DNA of 64,000 nt from Cheilinus undulatus (lineage: Eukaryota; Chordata; Actinopteri; Labriformes; Labridae): positions 44,821,429-44,885,428 of the forward strand of contig NC_054878.1 in the NCBI RefSeq assembly GCF_018320785.1. Reading direction: 5' to 3'. Shown one piece after another: positions 13,303 to 26,600 of this stretch (position 1 is the first letter of the stretch; every line of letters begins with the position of its first letter). The position numbers and the translations under genes are program-made. The notes under the pieces are model-generated. The model did no database searches. It was not told where the DNA came from and was given only the letters and a program-made list of their open reading frames with translations.

Positions 13303-13690
13303 TATTATTATTATTGTTATTGTTGTTATATATAACATAAAAACCAATAATTTTTATATAAGAAATATTTCATAACTCCAAAAAACTAAACCAAAAATGT
13401 ATTGGAAAATAAAAAGTCCCCTGAGGACAAAATCGTACTTTTTCTCAAATCCAAGGAAACATTGAATTTTAAGTATACTGGGATTCAAGCCAGAATTTTA
13501 AGCAAGAAAACAGTTTTCTAGAACTAATAGTTTCCTGTGTACACTTCAAAAAATAGAAACAATATCCCTTATTGTTTTTTTTTTCTTTTTATCAAAAGAA
13601 AAAAAAACCAGTTCATATAATGCAAAAATATATGATTCAATAAGAACAACGAAATAGAATGGATTCTGATTTTTTCCTTTTCTTTTTTTT
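12740..13690. repeat. Partly duplicated AT-rich block with two (ATT)n microsatellites
   Basis: Two diverged direct copies lie about 432 bp apart. Matching landmarks are AAACATTGAATTTTAAG at 13027 and 13459, and TTCATATAATGC at 13181 and 13612. Each copy begins with a TTATTATTATT tract (about 12769-12870 and 13262-13330), which is longer in the first copy. It lies in the divergent mboat2-cep43 intergenic region. Confidence 0.75.
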
Positions 13691-13806
13691 ATGATGATGA
13701 CAGAAAGATTTACAAAAATCCAAATCTACAGAGCCCTTTGAGGGACACGGCTGAAAAAAAAATTAAACACACCAAAAACTGTCTCATGAGCAGAAGGGGG
13801 GTTGTT

Positions 13807-14422
13807 CTATGGTGGCCCTGTAGGTCAATTGCACAAATATTCACCTGGCTGCAAAGAAAATTTCACCAACTAAAAACATGTTTTAGGTTTTATTTATTAA
13901 TTTCTTAATTTTATTTTATTTTATTTTATTTGCACTTTGCATTTTGCTTAAGCTTTTCAATTTTAATGAAATCTTTTTTTTCTTAACTATTCAGGGAAGT
14001 GTCTCTGTTTTTCATCAATTTTTTAGTTAGGTGGAAAATCTGACATGAAGATTTCATAACACATAAAAAATTTAGTTACACTTCAATAAAAATATTCCAC
14101 CAAGTGTAAAAATGCTGAATAAAAAAAAATGCAAAAACATTTTACAAATAACAAATAGAAAAAATCCACATTTTGAGGAATGCAAAGAAATCCATTTAAC
14201 TTAAAATGATGACTTATATGCGGATATACTTCCCTGAATAAAAGCAAACAAACAAAAAAAAAAAAAAAGAAAAAAGAAAAAGATTTAAGAAAAAATAAAA
14301 AATATTGAGCATAAATTATGTCTACAAAAAATTTAAAAATTTATTTTTTTCAGTTATTACAATTTACAAATGACTCCTTATTATTTGTTAGTTAATGTAG
14401 TTGGCCCTCTGGGCCACCATAG
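13807..14422. mobile_element. MITE with CTATGGTGGCCC terminal inverted repeats
   Basis: The left end CTATGGTGGCCCTGTAGG and the right end, whose reverse complement is CTATGGTGGCCCAGAGGG, face each other across about 616 bp of AT-rich sequence with no coding capacity. It lies 110 bp upstream of the CTCF-like site. Superfamily not determined. Confidence 0.6.
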
Positions 14423-14530
14423 ACACATAAATAATTATAACAATTTGTGTGCCTAAACGTTTTAATGTCCAGAAAACTTTTTTTTTTTTCATTCTTGATT
14501 AATATCACTGACTTTTCTGACACAGCGGGC

Positions 14531-14543
14531 CCAGCAGGTGGCG
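14531..14543 (+). promoter_or_regulatory. CTCF-consensus site upstream of cep43
   Basis: CCAGCAGGTGGCG fits the CTCF core consensus CCASYAGRKGGCR at every position. It lies 134 bp before the cep43 start codon, in the interval between two head-to-head genes. Binding is inferred. Confidence 0.55.
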
Positions 14544-14601
14544 TCAGTCCGCCTCAAATGTCCCCGTAAGCCTGTATTTAATAGTAGAAGAAGAGCCGCA
14601 G

Positions 14602-14609
14602 ACTTCCGG
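14602..14609 (-). promoter_or_regulatory. cep43: ETS/GABP-type site in the cep43 promoter
   Basis: ACTTCCGG is the reverse complement of the ETS core CCGGAAGT. It lies 68 bp upstream of the cep43 ATG, a position typical of housekeeping promoters that lack a TATA box. Confidence 0.5.
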
Positions 14610-14676
14610 GTGGTTTGTTTTGGTTTGTTGTCCTGACAGCAGCCGTTAGCTTTCGTTAGCATCAGTTATCTTCATC

Positions 14677-17600
14677 ATGTCAGCCACAGAGGACGACACG
14701 GAGCTGAGAGACCTCCTGATCCAGAACCTGGAGAACAGCGGAGTCCTCAACAAGCTCAAGGTCTGACATAATTGTTGCTCTATATTCATAATTATTTATT
14801 TATTGTTAAATTTAACCGCTTTACTGGTCAGGGAGGCTAGGCTAGGCTAATGCTAGCCTGACGGTCAGCCAGTGAAGTTTAGAGAGATGTTGGCTCTCTT
14901 TAGTTCTTTAAAACTTTGTTTAAACCAGGACTCTGCTTTTCTTTATCATTTTGAATTTCTCTTTAAACAGAATTAAAGGTTATGTCGTTAAGTGTTCGCT
15001 ACAGATCTACTAGCCGTTAGCATTAGGGATGCTAGCTGTGCTAATATTGTGGTTTATAGCTCTGCTGATGAGAAGGAAAAAAAATACTCAATTTACCCTC
15101 AGGGGAAATGAACAGAAAAATTACTGTTCGTAGGTTAAAGTATAATAACTTAAGTTTTAATTCACTTGAGTCTAAGTAAAGTTACCGCCCTATAAATGAC
15201 CGATTTAAAAGTAGAGTCCTAAGTAAAAGCTTACATGAGTCTTATTTTTATTCTGGAGGGGCTCATTCTTTCTTGCCCCTCCACAGTCACAATCAACTAC
15301 GAAAATTCGACTGCCCAGCTATGCTGTTTAAGCAAAGGATCACCATAATGATGAAACAATGCATCATCAAATGTAGGGTGAAAATGAGTCCTTTGAGCCA
15401 CTGACCATCAAGTGTTTGTGTCAGCCAATCAGCTGGCCAGTTTCTAATACAGGGACTCATGACTCCCTATGTCTTACCATTTAGCTTTATTTATTTACTC
15501 AGTGATGGATGTTTTATAAAAGCAGATGAGGGCGACACTTCCCCAAAATATGTTAAAGTAGAAGAAACAGGTCTAGTTTTTGAAACTTCTGAGAAAAGTT
15601 CAAGCATACAAACACTTCTGAGCTGTAGTAGTGAGTAAACTGAAATAGTGACGTTCCACTCCTGAATTTAAGCGCTTTAAGTTGTCAGAATTGCAGTGCT
15701 GCAAAAGGCCTGCATAACATTTTTGATCACTAGACGTTGAATGGACAGTGGTGGGTCAAGAAGATGAGCTGGGGTGTTTCCTGGGCTAAAAATGTTATTA
15801 GCAAGTGCTGACCATGAGGTTTAAAGGGGATAAATTTTCCCCTTTAAGACAAGTTTATATTGTTCTCAGAGGTCCCCAAAACATGTCTGTGAAGTTTGTT
15901 GCTGACAAAACACTCCAGTATTGGATTTTTGCATGTCTAAAAATCCCTCTGTTTCAGCCCTCCTCAAAACGAGCTGTTTCTGTGGCTTTAAGTCTTAATT
16001 AGCTGTCTGACTCCGCCCATGACCACACCCCTCTCAGGAAATGGATGCAGCACTCGTGATATTGCAGACACTTTTCTTTTCCAAAGTTTAGACTGAGATT
16101 CGAGCCATCAATCTCCCAGACCGAAGTCAGCAGGGTAACCCACTGAGCTATCCAGCATCTCAGCTGGTAGCTGAGAGGATCAGTAGAGGAGGGCAGAACT
16201 TTCCTCCAAGTGGGGGAGGGCCAACCAAACCTGGGGGTGGGTGCTTAGGCCCCTGGCGAGGTCACTAGATGTAAAATCTAAGAATGGCTTGTTTCAGCAC
16301 ACATTTTCTAAAAGGTGGAGAAAGAGAGGGGGAGAGGGAATGGATTTTTCTGGTACTTCAGGGGATTGTGGACAGGCCAGGGGCACATATTTGTGTTAGA
16401 AAAGCCTAAAAAAAGTGACTTTTGCATAATATGTCCCCTTTAATGACTTTGAGCGTTGAGCTCAATAATCTAACCTTTCCGTCCTTGAGTCAGGTCAGAC
16501 TTTTGTTCAAATTTTGATAAAAATCAGGGCTGAACAATTTGCAAAAATAGTCTAATTACAATTTTTTCCCCCAAATATTGCAATTTTGATTTATTATGCG
16601 ATTATTCTTGGGTTAATCTTATGTATTTTTCGACAAATTCAAACAATAAATAATTCCATAAATAAGACCATGTGTATTGAAAAAAATGAAAGTATTTCCA
16701 AAGCAATTAAACCATAGTATTATGAATCTAAATATGGGGGTGCAGCAAGCTTTAAGCTATAAAGGAGGTGGCTGGGGTGGAGGAGCTGAGGCTGGCTACC
16801 AGCTGCTGGGGTATGACTTTCGTTAAGTACCACTAGCCTTCATCAGTTTTAGATAGAATGAGTTAACTGTTTTTGCTCATATTGCAAATGTGATGTTATT
16901 TGCTTTGTTTAAGGGTATTATCATTTTTATGTCACTCATTTTGATTAAGAAAAACATAAATAAAACCCAAAAGGAGGATTTTTGTAAATCATTATAAAAA
17001 ATGGACACTTGAATGTTTGCATAATGTGCATAAAATCTCTGCCGCTGCAAAAAAATGGATTTATTAAACCGATATTTGACACATTTTAAGTTATAGAAAT
17101 ATTGCACCTTCTGCGATTTGAACATTGCAGCAGGTCATACTGTGATTTAATCTAATTTGGATTAATTGCCCAGCCTCCAAAAAGTCCAATAAAATGTTCC
17201 TGAGGCATCGTGTTCACACCAACAGCTCTACAGCAGCACTTACAGAAGGACTTACAACCCTATAACATAATGTTTCCAGCCTCTGGCACTGAGGCATATA
17301 AAAGACCAGGAAACCTCCTTTACATTTAAAATCTCTTTTTCAAGGATTTCCAGGCCAAGACAGGCAGCAACACAGCTGTTACAGACAAACAATCATCAGT
17401 CATACGTACAAACAGAATACCAGAAAACATGAAATAATTAAATAAGCAAGCATTTGTCCAATTTAGACCACAATCACAAAACCAATTAGATCAGGCAGAA
17501 CGTCCTTTTACAGTTTATTCCAAGAATATTAACAGTATATCTTTATATTTAGGTATTTATAAAGTTATATACAGTCATGGACGAAAATGTTGGCACCCCT

Positions 17601-20600
17601 GAAATTTTTCCAGAAAATACACTATTTCTCCCAGAAATTGTTGCAGTTACAAATGTTTTTGTCAAACAACATGTTTATTGCCTTTATGTGCATTAGAGCA
17701 ATAGAAAAAATTTGAAGAAAAAAGCCAAAATTGACATAACTTTACACAAAACTCAAAAAATGGGACGGACAAATTTATTGCCACCCTTTTAAAACTGTGG
17801 GTAAATCATTTTATTTCCAGCATGTGATGCTCATTTAAACTCACCTGTGGCAGTAACAGGTGCTGGCAATCTAGAAATCACACCTGAAGCCAGTTAGAAT
17901 GTATGAAAGTTGACTCAACCTTTGTGTTGTGTGCCTGTGTGTGTCACACCAAGCATGGAGAAGAGAAAGAAGAGCCCAGAACTGTCTGAGGACTTGAGAA
18001 GCAAAATTGTGGAAAAATATGAACAATCTCAAGGTTACAAGACCATCTCAAGAGATCTTGAGATTCCTTTGTCCACAGTGTGTAATATAATCAAGTATTT
18101 TATAACCCATGGAACTGTGACTAATTTCCCTGGACGTAGACAAAAGAGAAAAATTCACAAAAGAATGCAACGCAGGATAGTTGGAATGGTGGATAAACAT
18201 CCTCAGTCAACTTCCACACAAATTCAGCCTGTCCTGCAGACTCAGGGTGCAAAAGTGTCAGCTGGGACCATACATGGTCATCTGAATGAGATGAAGCGCT
18301 ATGGCAGGAGACCGAGGAGAACCCCACTGCTGACAAAGACACATGAAAAAGCCAGACTGGAGTTTGCAAAAATGTACCTGAGTAAGCCTCAATCCTTCTG
18401 GGAGAACATTTTGTGGACAGATGAGACTAAGGTAGACCTTTTTGGAAAAGCACGTCATTCTACTGTTTACAGAAAACAGAATGAGGCCTACAAAGAAAAG
18501 AACACAGTACCTACAGTCAGACATGGTGGAGCTTCAAGGATGTTTTAGGGTTGTTTTGCTGCCTCTGGCACTGGGTGCCTTGACTGTGTGCAAGGAATCA
18601 AGAAATCTGGAGACCATCAAAAGATTTTGAGCCGCAATGTAGGGCCAAGTGTCAGAAAGCTGGGTCTGCGTCAGAGGTCATGGGTGTTCCAGCAGGGCAA
18701 TGACCCCAAACATACCTCAAAAAGCACCAAGAGATGGTTGGAGACAAAGATGGAGAGTTCTGAAGTGGCCAGCAATGAGTCTGGATCTAAATCACATTGA
18801 ACACCTATGGAGAGATCTCAAAACTGCTGTTGCATGAAGGAACCCTTCAAATCTGAGAGACCTGGAGCAGTTTGCAGAAGAAGAGTGGTCCAGAATTCCA
18901 GTTGAGAGGTGTAAGAAGCTTGTCGATGGTTATAGGAAGTGATTTGTCTCAGGTATTATTTCCCAAGGGTGTGCAACCAAATATTAAGTTGAGGGTGCCA
19001 ATAATTTTGTCCTGCCCATTTTTTGAGTTTTGTGTAAAATTATGTCAATGTTGTCTTTTTCCTTTGGATTTTTTGTGTTGTTCCAATGCACATAAAGGAA
19101 ATAAACACATGTATACCAAAACATTTGTTGATTGCAACAATTTCTGGGAGAAATGATGTATTTTCTGGAAAAATTCCAGGGGTGCCAACATTTTTGTCCA
19201 TGACTGTAGATACTGTGACAGCCCATGTTTTACTGATTTGTTGTTGTCTTGTGCAGGCGGAGATGAGGGCAGCGGTGTTCCTGGCGATGGAGGAGCAGGA
19301 CAAACAGGAGGTGATGGTTTACTTCCCATCCTGTCTGCAGACTTTTTTTCTAGTTTACTGTGTGCTTAATTTGTTTTCCTCTGATTTTCAGAATAAAATT
19401 CCTCTGATCAATGAAAACCTGAAGAAATTCCTCAACACCAAAGATGGTAATGCTTTTATTCCTTTTTTATTTTTATTTTATTTGTTTTTTATCCATCCAC
19501 ATACCCATAAATACGTCCATTGATTTGTCTGCCGATCTGCCTTCTTTTTTTTCTAGTTTTCTTCATTTGCTTTATTTAATACTTAAATTTCTAGACTTTA
19601 TCTTTATGATTTCTTTCCTTCATGGACTACTTCAAGGTATTATTTTTGTGTAAAAGTCACCAGATGATCATCTGACTCTTCTTCTCCTTCACACTGCTGA
19701 TTTTTTTGGTGTCAGCTGATTATTTTCAAGTGAACAGCACAGCTTTGTTTTATTGATGAATGGTTTGCTGCTTGTAGAGATGTTGTAGTTCATTTTTATC
19801 CCCACAGAGAGGCGCTGTGATGCCATTAGACGACCCTGAGCTGTCACCCTGGGGCTGCTGTAGTTTCCTTTAGTTCAAGTTTATCTGGTTGCAATTCCAT
19901 TAATGTCCATCTGAGATAAAACAGGGAAACAGGACTAAAAGACAAACACAGACAAATCTTTACATGAAGAAATGTTTCATGATTAAAAAATCTTTATTGA
20001 TAAATGTTTAACTTCACGCCTGCTCTCTTCATTTTCTATTCTGACTTTCTTGAATGTGTTCAGCAGTGAGATGAGCTGCCATGACTCGGATGTTGACCAG
20101 GTTCTGACCGTTGTTTCTTTTTTTTCCCTGCAGGTCGTTTGGTAGCCGCTCTCATTCTGGACTTCCTCCAGGTCTTTAACTTGGACTTCACACTCGCCGT
20201 GTTTCAGCCAGAGATCAACTCCGTGAGTATCCCAGAGAGCATTGGTGTGTGCGGGCTGACGCAGCATCTCTGTGGTCTGTGGCTGTAAAAATCAAATCTC
20301 AGGTGCTGTAATCCACATCCTGTTTCCTGGTTTCTGTTCACACACTGTGCCGCATCAACCCAGGCTCGCTTTGATAACCTTAATTTTCTGTAGATAATCC
20401 ACCAAACGGCATAATTTCTCTTGTGGATCCATTTTTTTTACAACTTCAATCCCAAAAAAGTTGGGGCGCTGTGTTCAATGTACATGATAGTAGAAGTAAA
20501 TGATCTCATTCCACAATAAAACATAAACAACATATCAGATGTTTAAACTGATACATTTAACCATTTCATAAAAATATTAGCTCATTTTGGATTGAAGTAG

Positions 20601-23600
20601 GGACAGGGCCATGTTCACCATTGTGTAGCATCCTCTCTTCTTTTAACAACAGACCGTAAACATCTAGGAAGTGAGGAGACCAGTTACTGGAGAGGAATGT
20701 TGTCTCATTCTTGTCTGATGATGGATTCTAGCTGCTCAACAGTCCTGGGTCTCCATTGCCACATTCTTCCTTTTACGATGCTCTAAATGTTTTCTTTTGG
20801 GGAAAGACTCTTCTACTGTGAAGCCATGCTGTTGTGATGGATGTGGTATATGGTCTAACATTCTTGCTGAAATAGTCAAGGCCTTCCCTGACAGAGACGT
20901 TGTCTGGATGGGAGCATATGTTGCTCTAGATCCTCTCTCTACTTTTAAGTATTGATAGTTCCTTTCCAGATGTTAGAGCTGCCCACGCCACAGACACTGA
21001 TGCAACCCCATACCATCAGAGATGCAGGCTTTAGAACTGAGCCAGGAGAACAAGCTGGATGCTCCCTTTCCTCTTTAGTCCACAGGACACGGCGTCTGTG
21101 GTTTCCTCTGACCACAGAACAGTTTTCCATTCAGCTACACAGTCCATTTTAAATGAGCTCTAGGCCTGAGAAGACAGCGGCTTTTCTTGATCATGCATCT
21201 GACCCTCAGTGGAAAATGTTTGAACATCCTTGCCTTATGGTAACTTTCACTACTGGATCTTTGGACCACCAAGTTCCACCAATAAGGGCTTTTGTCCATA
21301 GCCATTTTTTTTTAGCACTGGAAGCACTGATAACCTCAATTTAAGAACCTCTCCCCAGTCTTCAGCATTGCTAGATACATACTTTTAAGAGAGAGCTGGG
21401 GTGGAATGTGTCAAAAATCTTTTTAAAGATGGTGTATTCATGTCTGCTGCTCATCTTGAGAAGGAGTATGGAATCCCTGCAAAGACTAATTACTTCAGAT
21501 ACTTCCAGGTTGGAGATTTTGTTAAAAAGATGTTCTCCTCATCCCTCGAGTTACCACAAAGTGGGTGGATAGATGGGCTATTGGACAGGAATCCAACTCT
21601 TAAAGGAATGGTTTCCATGATTTATGTGATTATCTAGAGGGTGGCTTCTCCATTTCTTGATCCTGCTCACATGTGGCCCCCTGAGCCCATGCAGGGATTT
21701 CCAGTACAGAATCATGCCTGTTTTTAATGCTGTGGCCCTTGAGGGTCCAAAGACCACCAGCATCCAGGCTTGTCCCTGGCTCACAGAGATTTCTCCAGAT
21801 TCTCTGAATCTTTTGATATTCTTATGATATTAATCTTATGATATTAAAGACTGTAGATGGTGGGATATTCAACGTCTTTACAATTTTACATTGAGGAACA
21901 TTTTTCTGAAATTGTTCTACAATTTGCAGACACAGTTTTTCACAGATTGGTTAACCTGTGCCCATCTTCACTTCTGAGAGACTCTGCCTGTCAGAAATGC
22001 TCCTTTTATGCCAAGTCATTTAACTGACCTGTTGCCAATTAATTTGATTGGTTGCAAAATGCTTTTCCAGCTGTTTTTCATCAGTATTACTTACTTTTCC
22101 AGGATTCTGTTGCCCTGTCTCTACGTTTTGTATAACTTATACAACTGAGGATATTGAGGACTGGACTTAGTCAGTGTGAGGAAATGTTGCTGATAAGCAG
22201 CCAGTGATCAATGATGAGTTGATTTAAAGCCATCAATACTTAAAAAGCTTATCCTTCTTACCAGGGATGCTCCATATCATCAGCATAATGCCGACATTGG
22301 CAGATATGAACATTTCTGCTGGAGTTTTTGGCTAAAACATTAGCATCACATTTAGGCATAGTTAGAAGAATTCCTTGTAAGTTGACAGAAGGGTCAGCTT
22401 TTATGCGTGCTCTCTGTTGCCCCCTGTCTGTCACCAGGTTACTCCAGCACCATTTGTATCCTCAAAAAGGCACACTAAAAGTTTGGTTTGACTTTTTAAC
22501 ACAGAAGGAAAACTATTCGGCTCACTCCGTCAAAGACTTTTCATTACAAAGAACCACACTTCCTGTTTGTACGCCTTCTAAATAAAAGCTAGATGAATAC
22601 TATTAAAGGAGTAAAGTGACGTTCACAGAGAAGAGTCTAAACGGATACCATAAAAACAAAACACGTCTGTAGTATCACCATCCAAAGCGATATGTGTTTG
22701 CAACAAAAATAGCTGTCCTAGACACACAGTAATGGGTGATGTTTTTATTTTTTAAATCATCAAAACTTGCAGAAAAACTCCTACACATTACCCATATTCT
22801 CCTTCTTTCCTTTCTGGTGTTCATTTCTCTGTTTTTTCTGCAGCTGAACGGTCTGGATGGTCGGGATCTGGTCAGCAGAGATCTCGCTCTGTCAGAGTCC
22901 GAGGTGAACAGAAACTCTCCTCTGCTGCTGGAGCTCGTCAGGAGAAGACACAAACCCAATGAGGTGAGACTATCGACAGGGCTGTCCAAACTATGGCCTG
23001 GGGGCCAAATGTGGCCCGCAGACATATTTTGATTTGCTTGCAGCATATTCTAGAAATAAAATGAAATATGGCCCACATTTGAATGTTGACACCCAAAATA
23101 ATTATATCTTGTTTTCTAACTCCCTTATGAGTTTTGGCAGCAAATAGCAGTACCAAACATTTTCCAGGGGCAGAGCCAGCGGCAGCTAGGGGCAAAGAGC
23201 ACCCCCTGAAATCTGATTGGTATCCCCAAAAACCTGAAAATTATTGCCCTTTTGTCTTATCAGCCATCAAATCAAGCATTTAGCGTTACTTCAGACAGGC
23301 CAGAGAGTCGAGCTCTGCCCCAGTCAGCTGATCTCACGCAAGCTGATTTACTGTTAGCACACTATTGGCCAGTTGCTCTCATGCTGCCTTATTTAAACTT
23401 CTCTTGCCTGACCACACTCTGCTACTCTCTCTGCAAGCCGCACTTGCAACCCTCCTCCACCCCAGCTCTTCCTTTATTCTGCTCATGATTTAATCAGTGT
23501 CATATACTTCATCTTGTGGAGGCTGTGATCACCATAGCGACCTGGGAGTCTTTCAGACACACAAACGTCACGCATCAACACTCTCTTAAACTGTAACATA

Positions 23601-26600
23601 CAAGTGGCTTTATTTTACCGTTTTTAAAGCACTCATCTGAACAATATAATAAAACATTGTGCTTTAGTTTAAATCTTGAGACAATATTCTAAATGGATCT
23701 TTTTTTAAATGTTTTTTTTTCTTTTTTTACATTTTTCATTAATCAGGTATCGCACTCTTCAGCACTTGTGCACTTTTCAACCATTTTTATGCTTTTTAGC
23801 TATTTTTATGCCTTTTAGCTGTTTATGCTAGTAATATTCTCTTCATTGGCACCAAATCGGCACCAAACTAAATTCTATATTTTGAGCAATGATTTCACAT
23901 TCTCTGCAAATCAGGTAGTGCACTCTCCAGCTTTTATGCTTTTTTTCAGCTATCTTTCCACTATTTTCAGCTATTTTCATGCTATTTTGAGATATTTCTA
24001 TGCTTTTTCAGCTAGTGAATGCCATTTTCAGCTTCTTTTAGGCTGTTTTCAGCTTTTATTATGCTATTTTTAAGGCTACTTTCAGCTATTTTTAGGCTAC
24101 TTTCAGCTATTTTTAGCTACTAAATGCCATTTTTAGCAACTTTTATGCCATTTTATGCTATTTTTATGCTATTTTCAGCCATCTTTTTGCTTTTTGGCTA
24201 TTTTCAGCAGTTCTTCCATGAGTCAGCTCTCAGCATTCCCACGCAATTTCAGCAAAAAATGCAATTTTGATCTAGTTCTGTATGTGGCCCTCAATGGAAA
24301 ATGTTTGGACACCCTTGCCTTATGGTAACTTTCACTGCTCTGAAACACCTGGATTTTTGGACCACCAAGTTCCACCAATAAGGGCTTATGTCCATAGTCG
24401 GCTTTTTTAGCACTGGAAGCGCTGATAACCTCAATTTAAGAGCTTCTCCCCAGTCATCAGCGTTACTAGATATATACTTTTAAGAGATACAGATATCTAT
24501 CCAATACGATGAATTTGTCTGAGCATACAGAGTTCCTTTTCAACACCTGATTTTATGGTATTCAATGTTCTTGTCTAACTAATAATGTGTTCAGTCAATA
24601 ACTTGTCTGATCTGCTCACCTGTAACACCTGTAATGTCATTTTAGCATAAATGTTTTATTATTTCTTTGTTTTCAGGGAGACCGAGGAGGAGGCATCACA
24701 GCGGTAGGCTTTGTGTATTTATTTTCTTTCTTTTAATATTATATCTCTGCATGTTCTTCTATTCACAATGTTCTGCTATTATTATTCTGAGCTGGCTACA
24801 TGCAAGACCATTTTGGGTCTAACTTGCCCCCAGAAAGGCTGCAGGGCTTGACCCAGTTCTAGACCTATAAATAATCCTCAAGTGAGTTTCATCCACACGA
24901 TAATTTTACTGTTCAAACCAGGTGGAAACCTCGCTGATCTGGAATCATAAATATCAAACATGTTTGACAATTAAGATTCCAGATCAGCTTTTGGAATACT
25001 GACAGTAGCCAATGAGAGCAAGCAGACAAAGAAATGTCCACAAATTGATGATGTCGATTTTTACAGCTCACAAATGTAGCAGTGAACAAAAAAGAAACTG
25101 TTCTTTGTGAGAGAAGGGGAAAGAAAACCCCAAAAAAGAAGACCAACTTGTCAGATTAAGGTCTCTGCTCATTGAGTCTCTTATTTTTGGGTCTGTAATT
25201 AAAAAAACAAAACAAAACAAAACTCTAAGCTCTTTATTAACAGCATAAATTCATAGAGCATGGCAAATGGTACTTATAGTGCTCTGTAGTGCTAGGCAAT
25301 CAATCAATTAAATTGATAAACTGGGCTTTTCAAAAATCAAGATTTTGAAAATTGAGATTTTCTGTTAAACTTTACTGCAGTAACACCTGAAGCAAAAATT
25401 ACTTTAAGAAGCTTTAATTCTATGTTGATTCTGGTAACCCTGTAAACTTTTTTTTCTTTATACAATGCTCATGTGTAGCTACAGTGTTCTCAAACAAAAA
25501 AAACCCCATCCTGCTCAGTTTTAATAATTATTTTCACTCTGAATCCTTTTAGTAGAATCTGAGATTAAAGCTAGTTCTGTGGCAGAGATGACAAGCAATC
25601 AAATACAACACAGAAATAATCAATATTCCTCTGATGGTCTTGTTTACTTGTTTAGATCATGGGGAGACATCAGCATTACTTTCACTGTTTCTTAAGCAGA
25701 AAGAAACCTTCAGAAGATGAGTTTTAATATAAATAACCCTCCACAGTGGACTTTTAAAGACAAGTTTACAACTCCCACTTTGATGTTTAAAGGAACATTC
25801 AGTTAAATTTTGTAATGCGTCATTGATAAAAATCAAAGAAACCTCTCTTTTTATTTGAAAAAAAAGGGAAAAAAACATGAGTCAAGTTTGGTACAAATTT
25901 TTGGTGGATATCCTCATCAGACAGGGGAAAATCAGGGTGTTTAAAGTCAGGTTTTGCAGGGGGTGAGTGAGTGAGTGCGAAGGGAGCTGCAGCCGCTGCT
26001 CTGAATAATGAATCAACCATTTAAGAGGCTTGGAACGATGTGAAAAAATGCTAACATTGAACCTGTTCTGAAAGAAATAACAGATGAATCTTTCGGTGTC
26101 AGTGGGAAAGTTTGATTAAAACAACATGAGATTGTTTTTCTTTATCTGGATGAAAACATAGATCAAAAGCAGAGTCTGCCGACAACGCCAGCTGGCCTCT
26201 TTATTTTTTTTCTGAAGTCCCGTTTGATCCTGAGAGATTCTGGTAGATCTTTGATCTGTAAAAACTTCTATGTGAAATGTTACCACAAACAGTAGGTGTC
26301 TCACAGTCTGGATGAATCACCAAACAGTTTGATGTTTTTATCTTGGAAAGCTTAGCTGAAGGTTGAACGATCGTCTAAACCAGGAGTGTCAAACTGAATC
26401 ACAGCAGGGGCCAGATTCTGAATTTGGTTCTAACCTGAGGGCTTAACAGGGTCAATATTTAACCACTGACTGTCAACCTAAATGATTTTGAAATTAAAAG
26501 GTCAACATGATAAGTTAAAAACTCAAAATCTGAGAAAGAAAGTCAAAATGACAAGTTTTAAAGGTAAAAAAATTACATCTAAAGTCAAAATAATGTTTTT

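Noticed and set aside
16088..16153. A functional tRNA gene
   Set aside because: A and B boxes are present, but the acceptor stem and anticodon arm do not pair convincingly. It is a tRNA-derived repeat.
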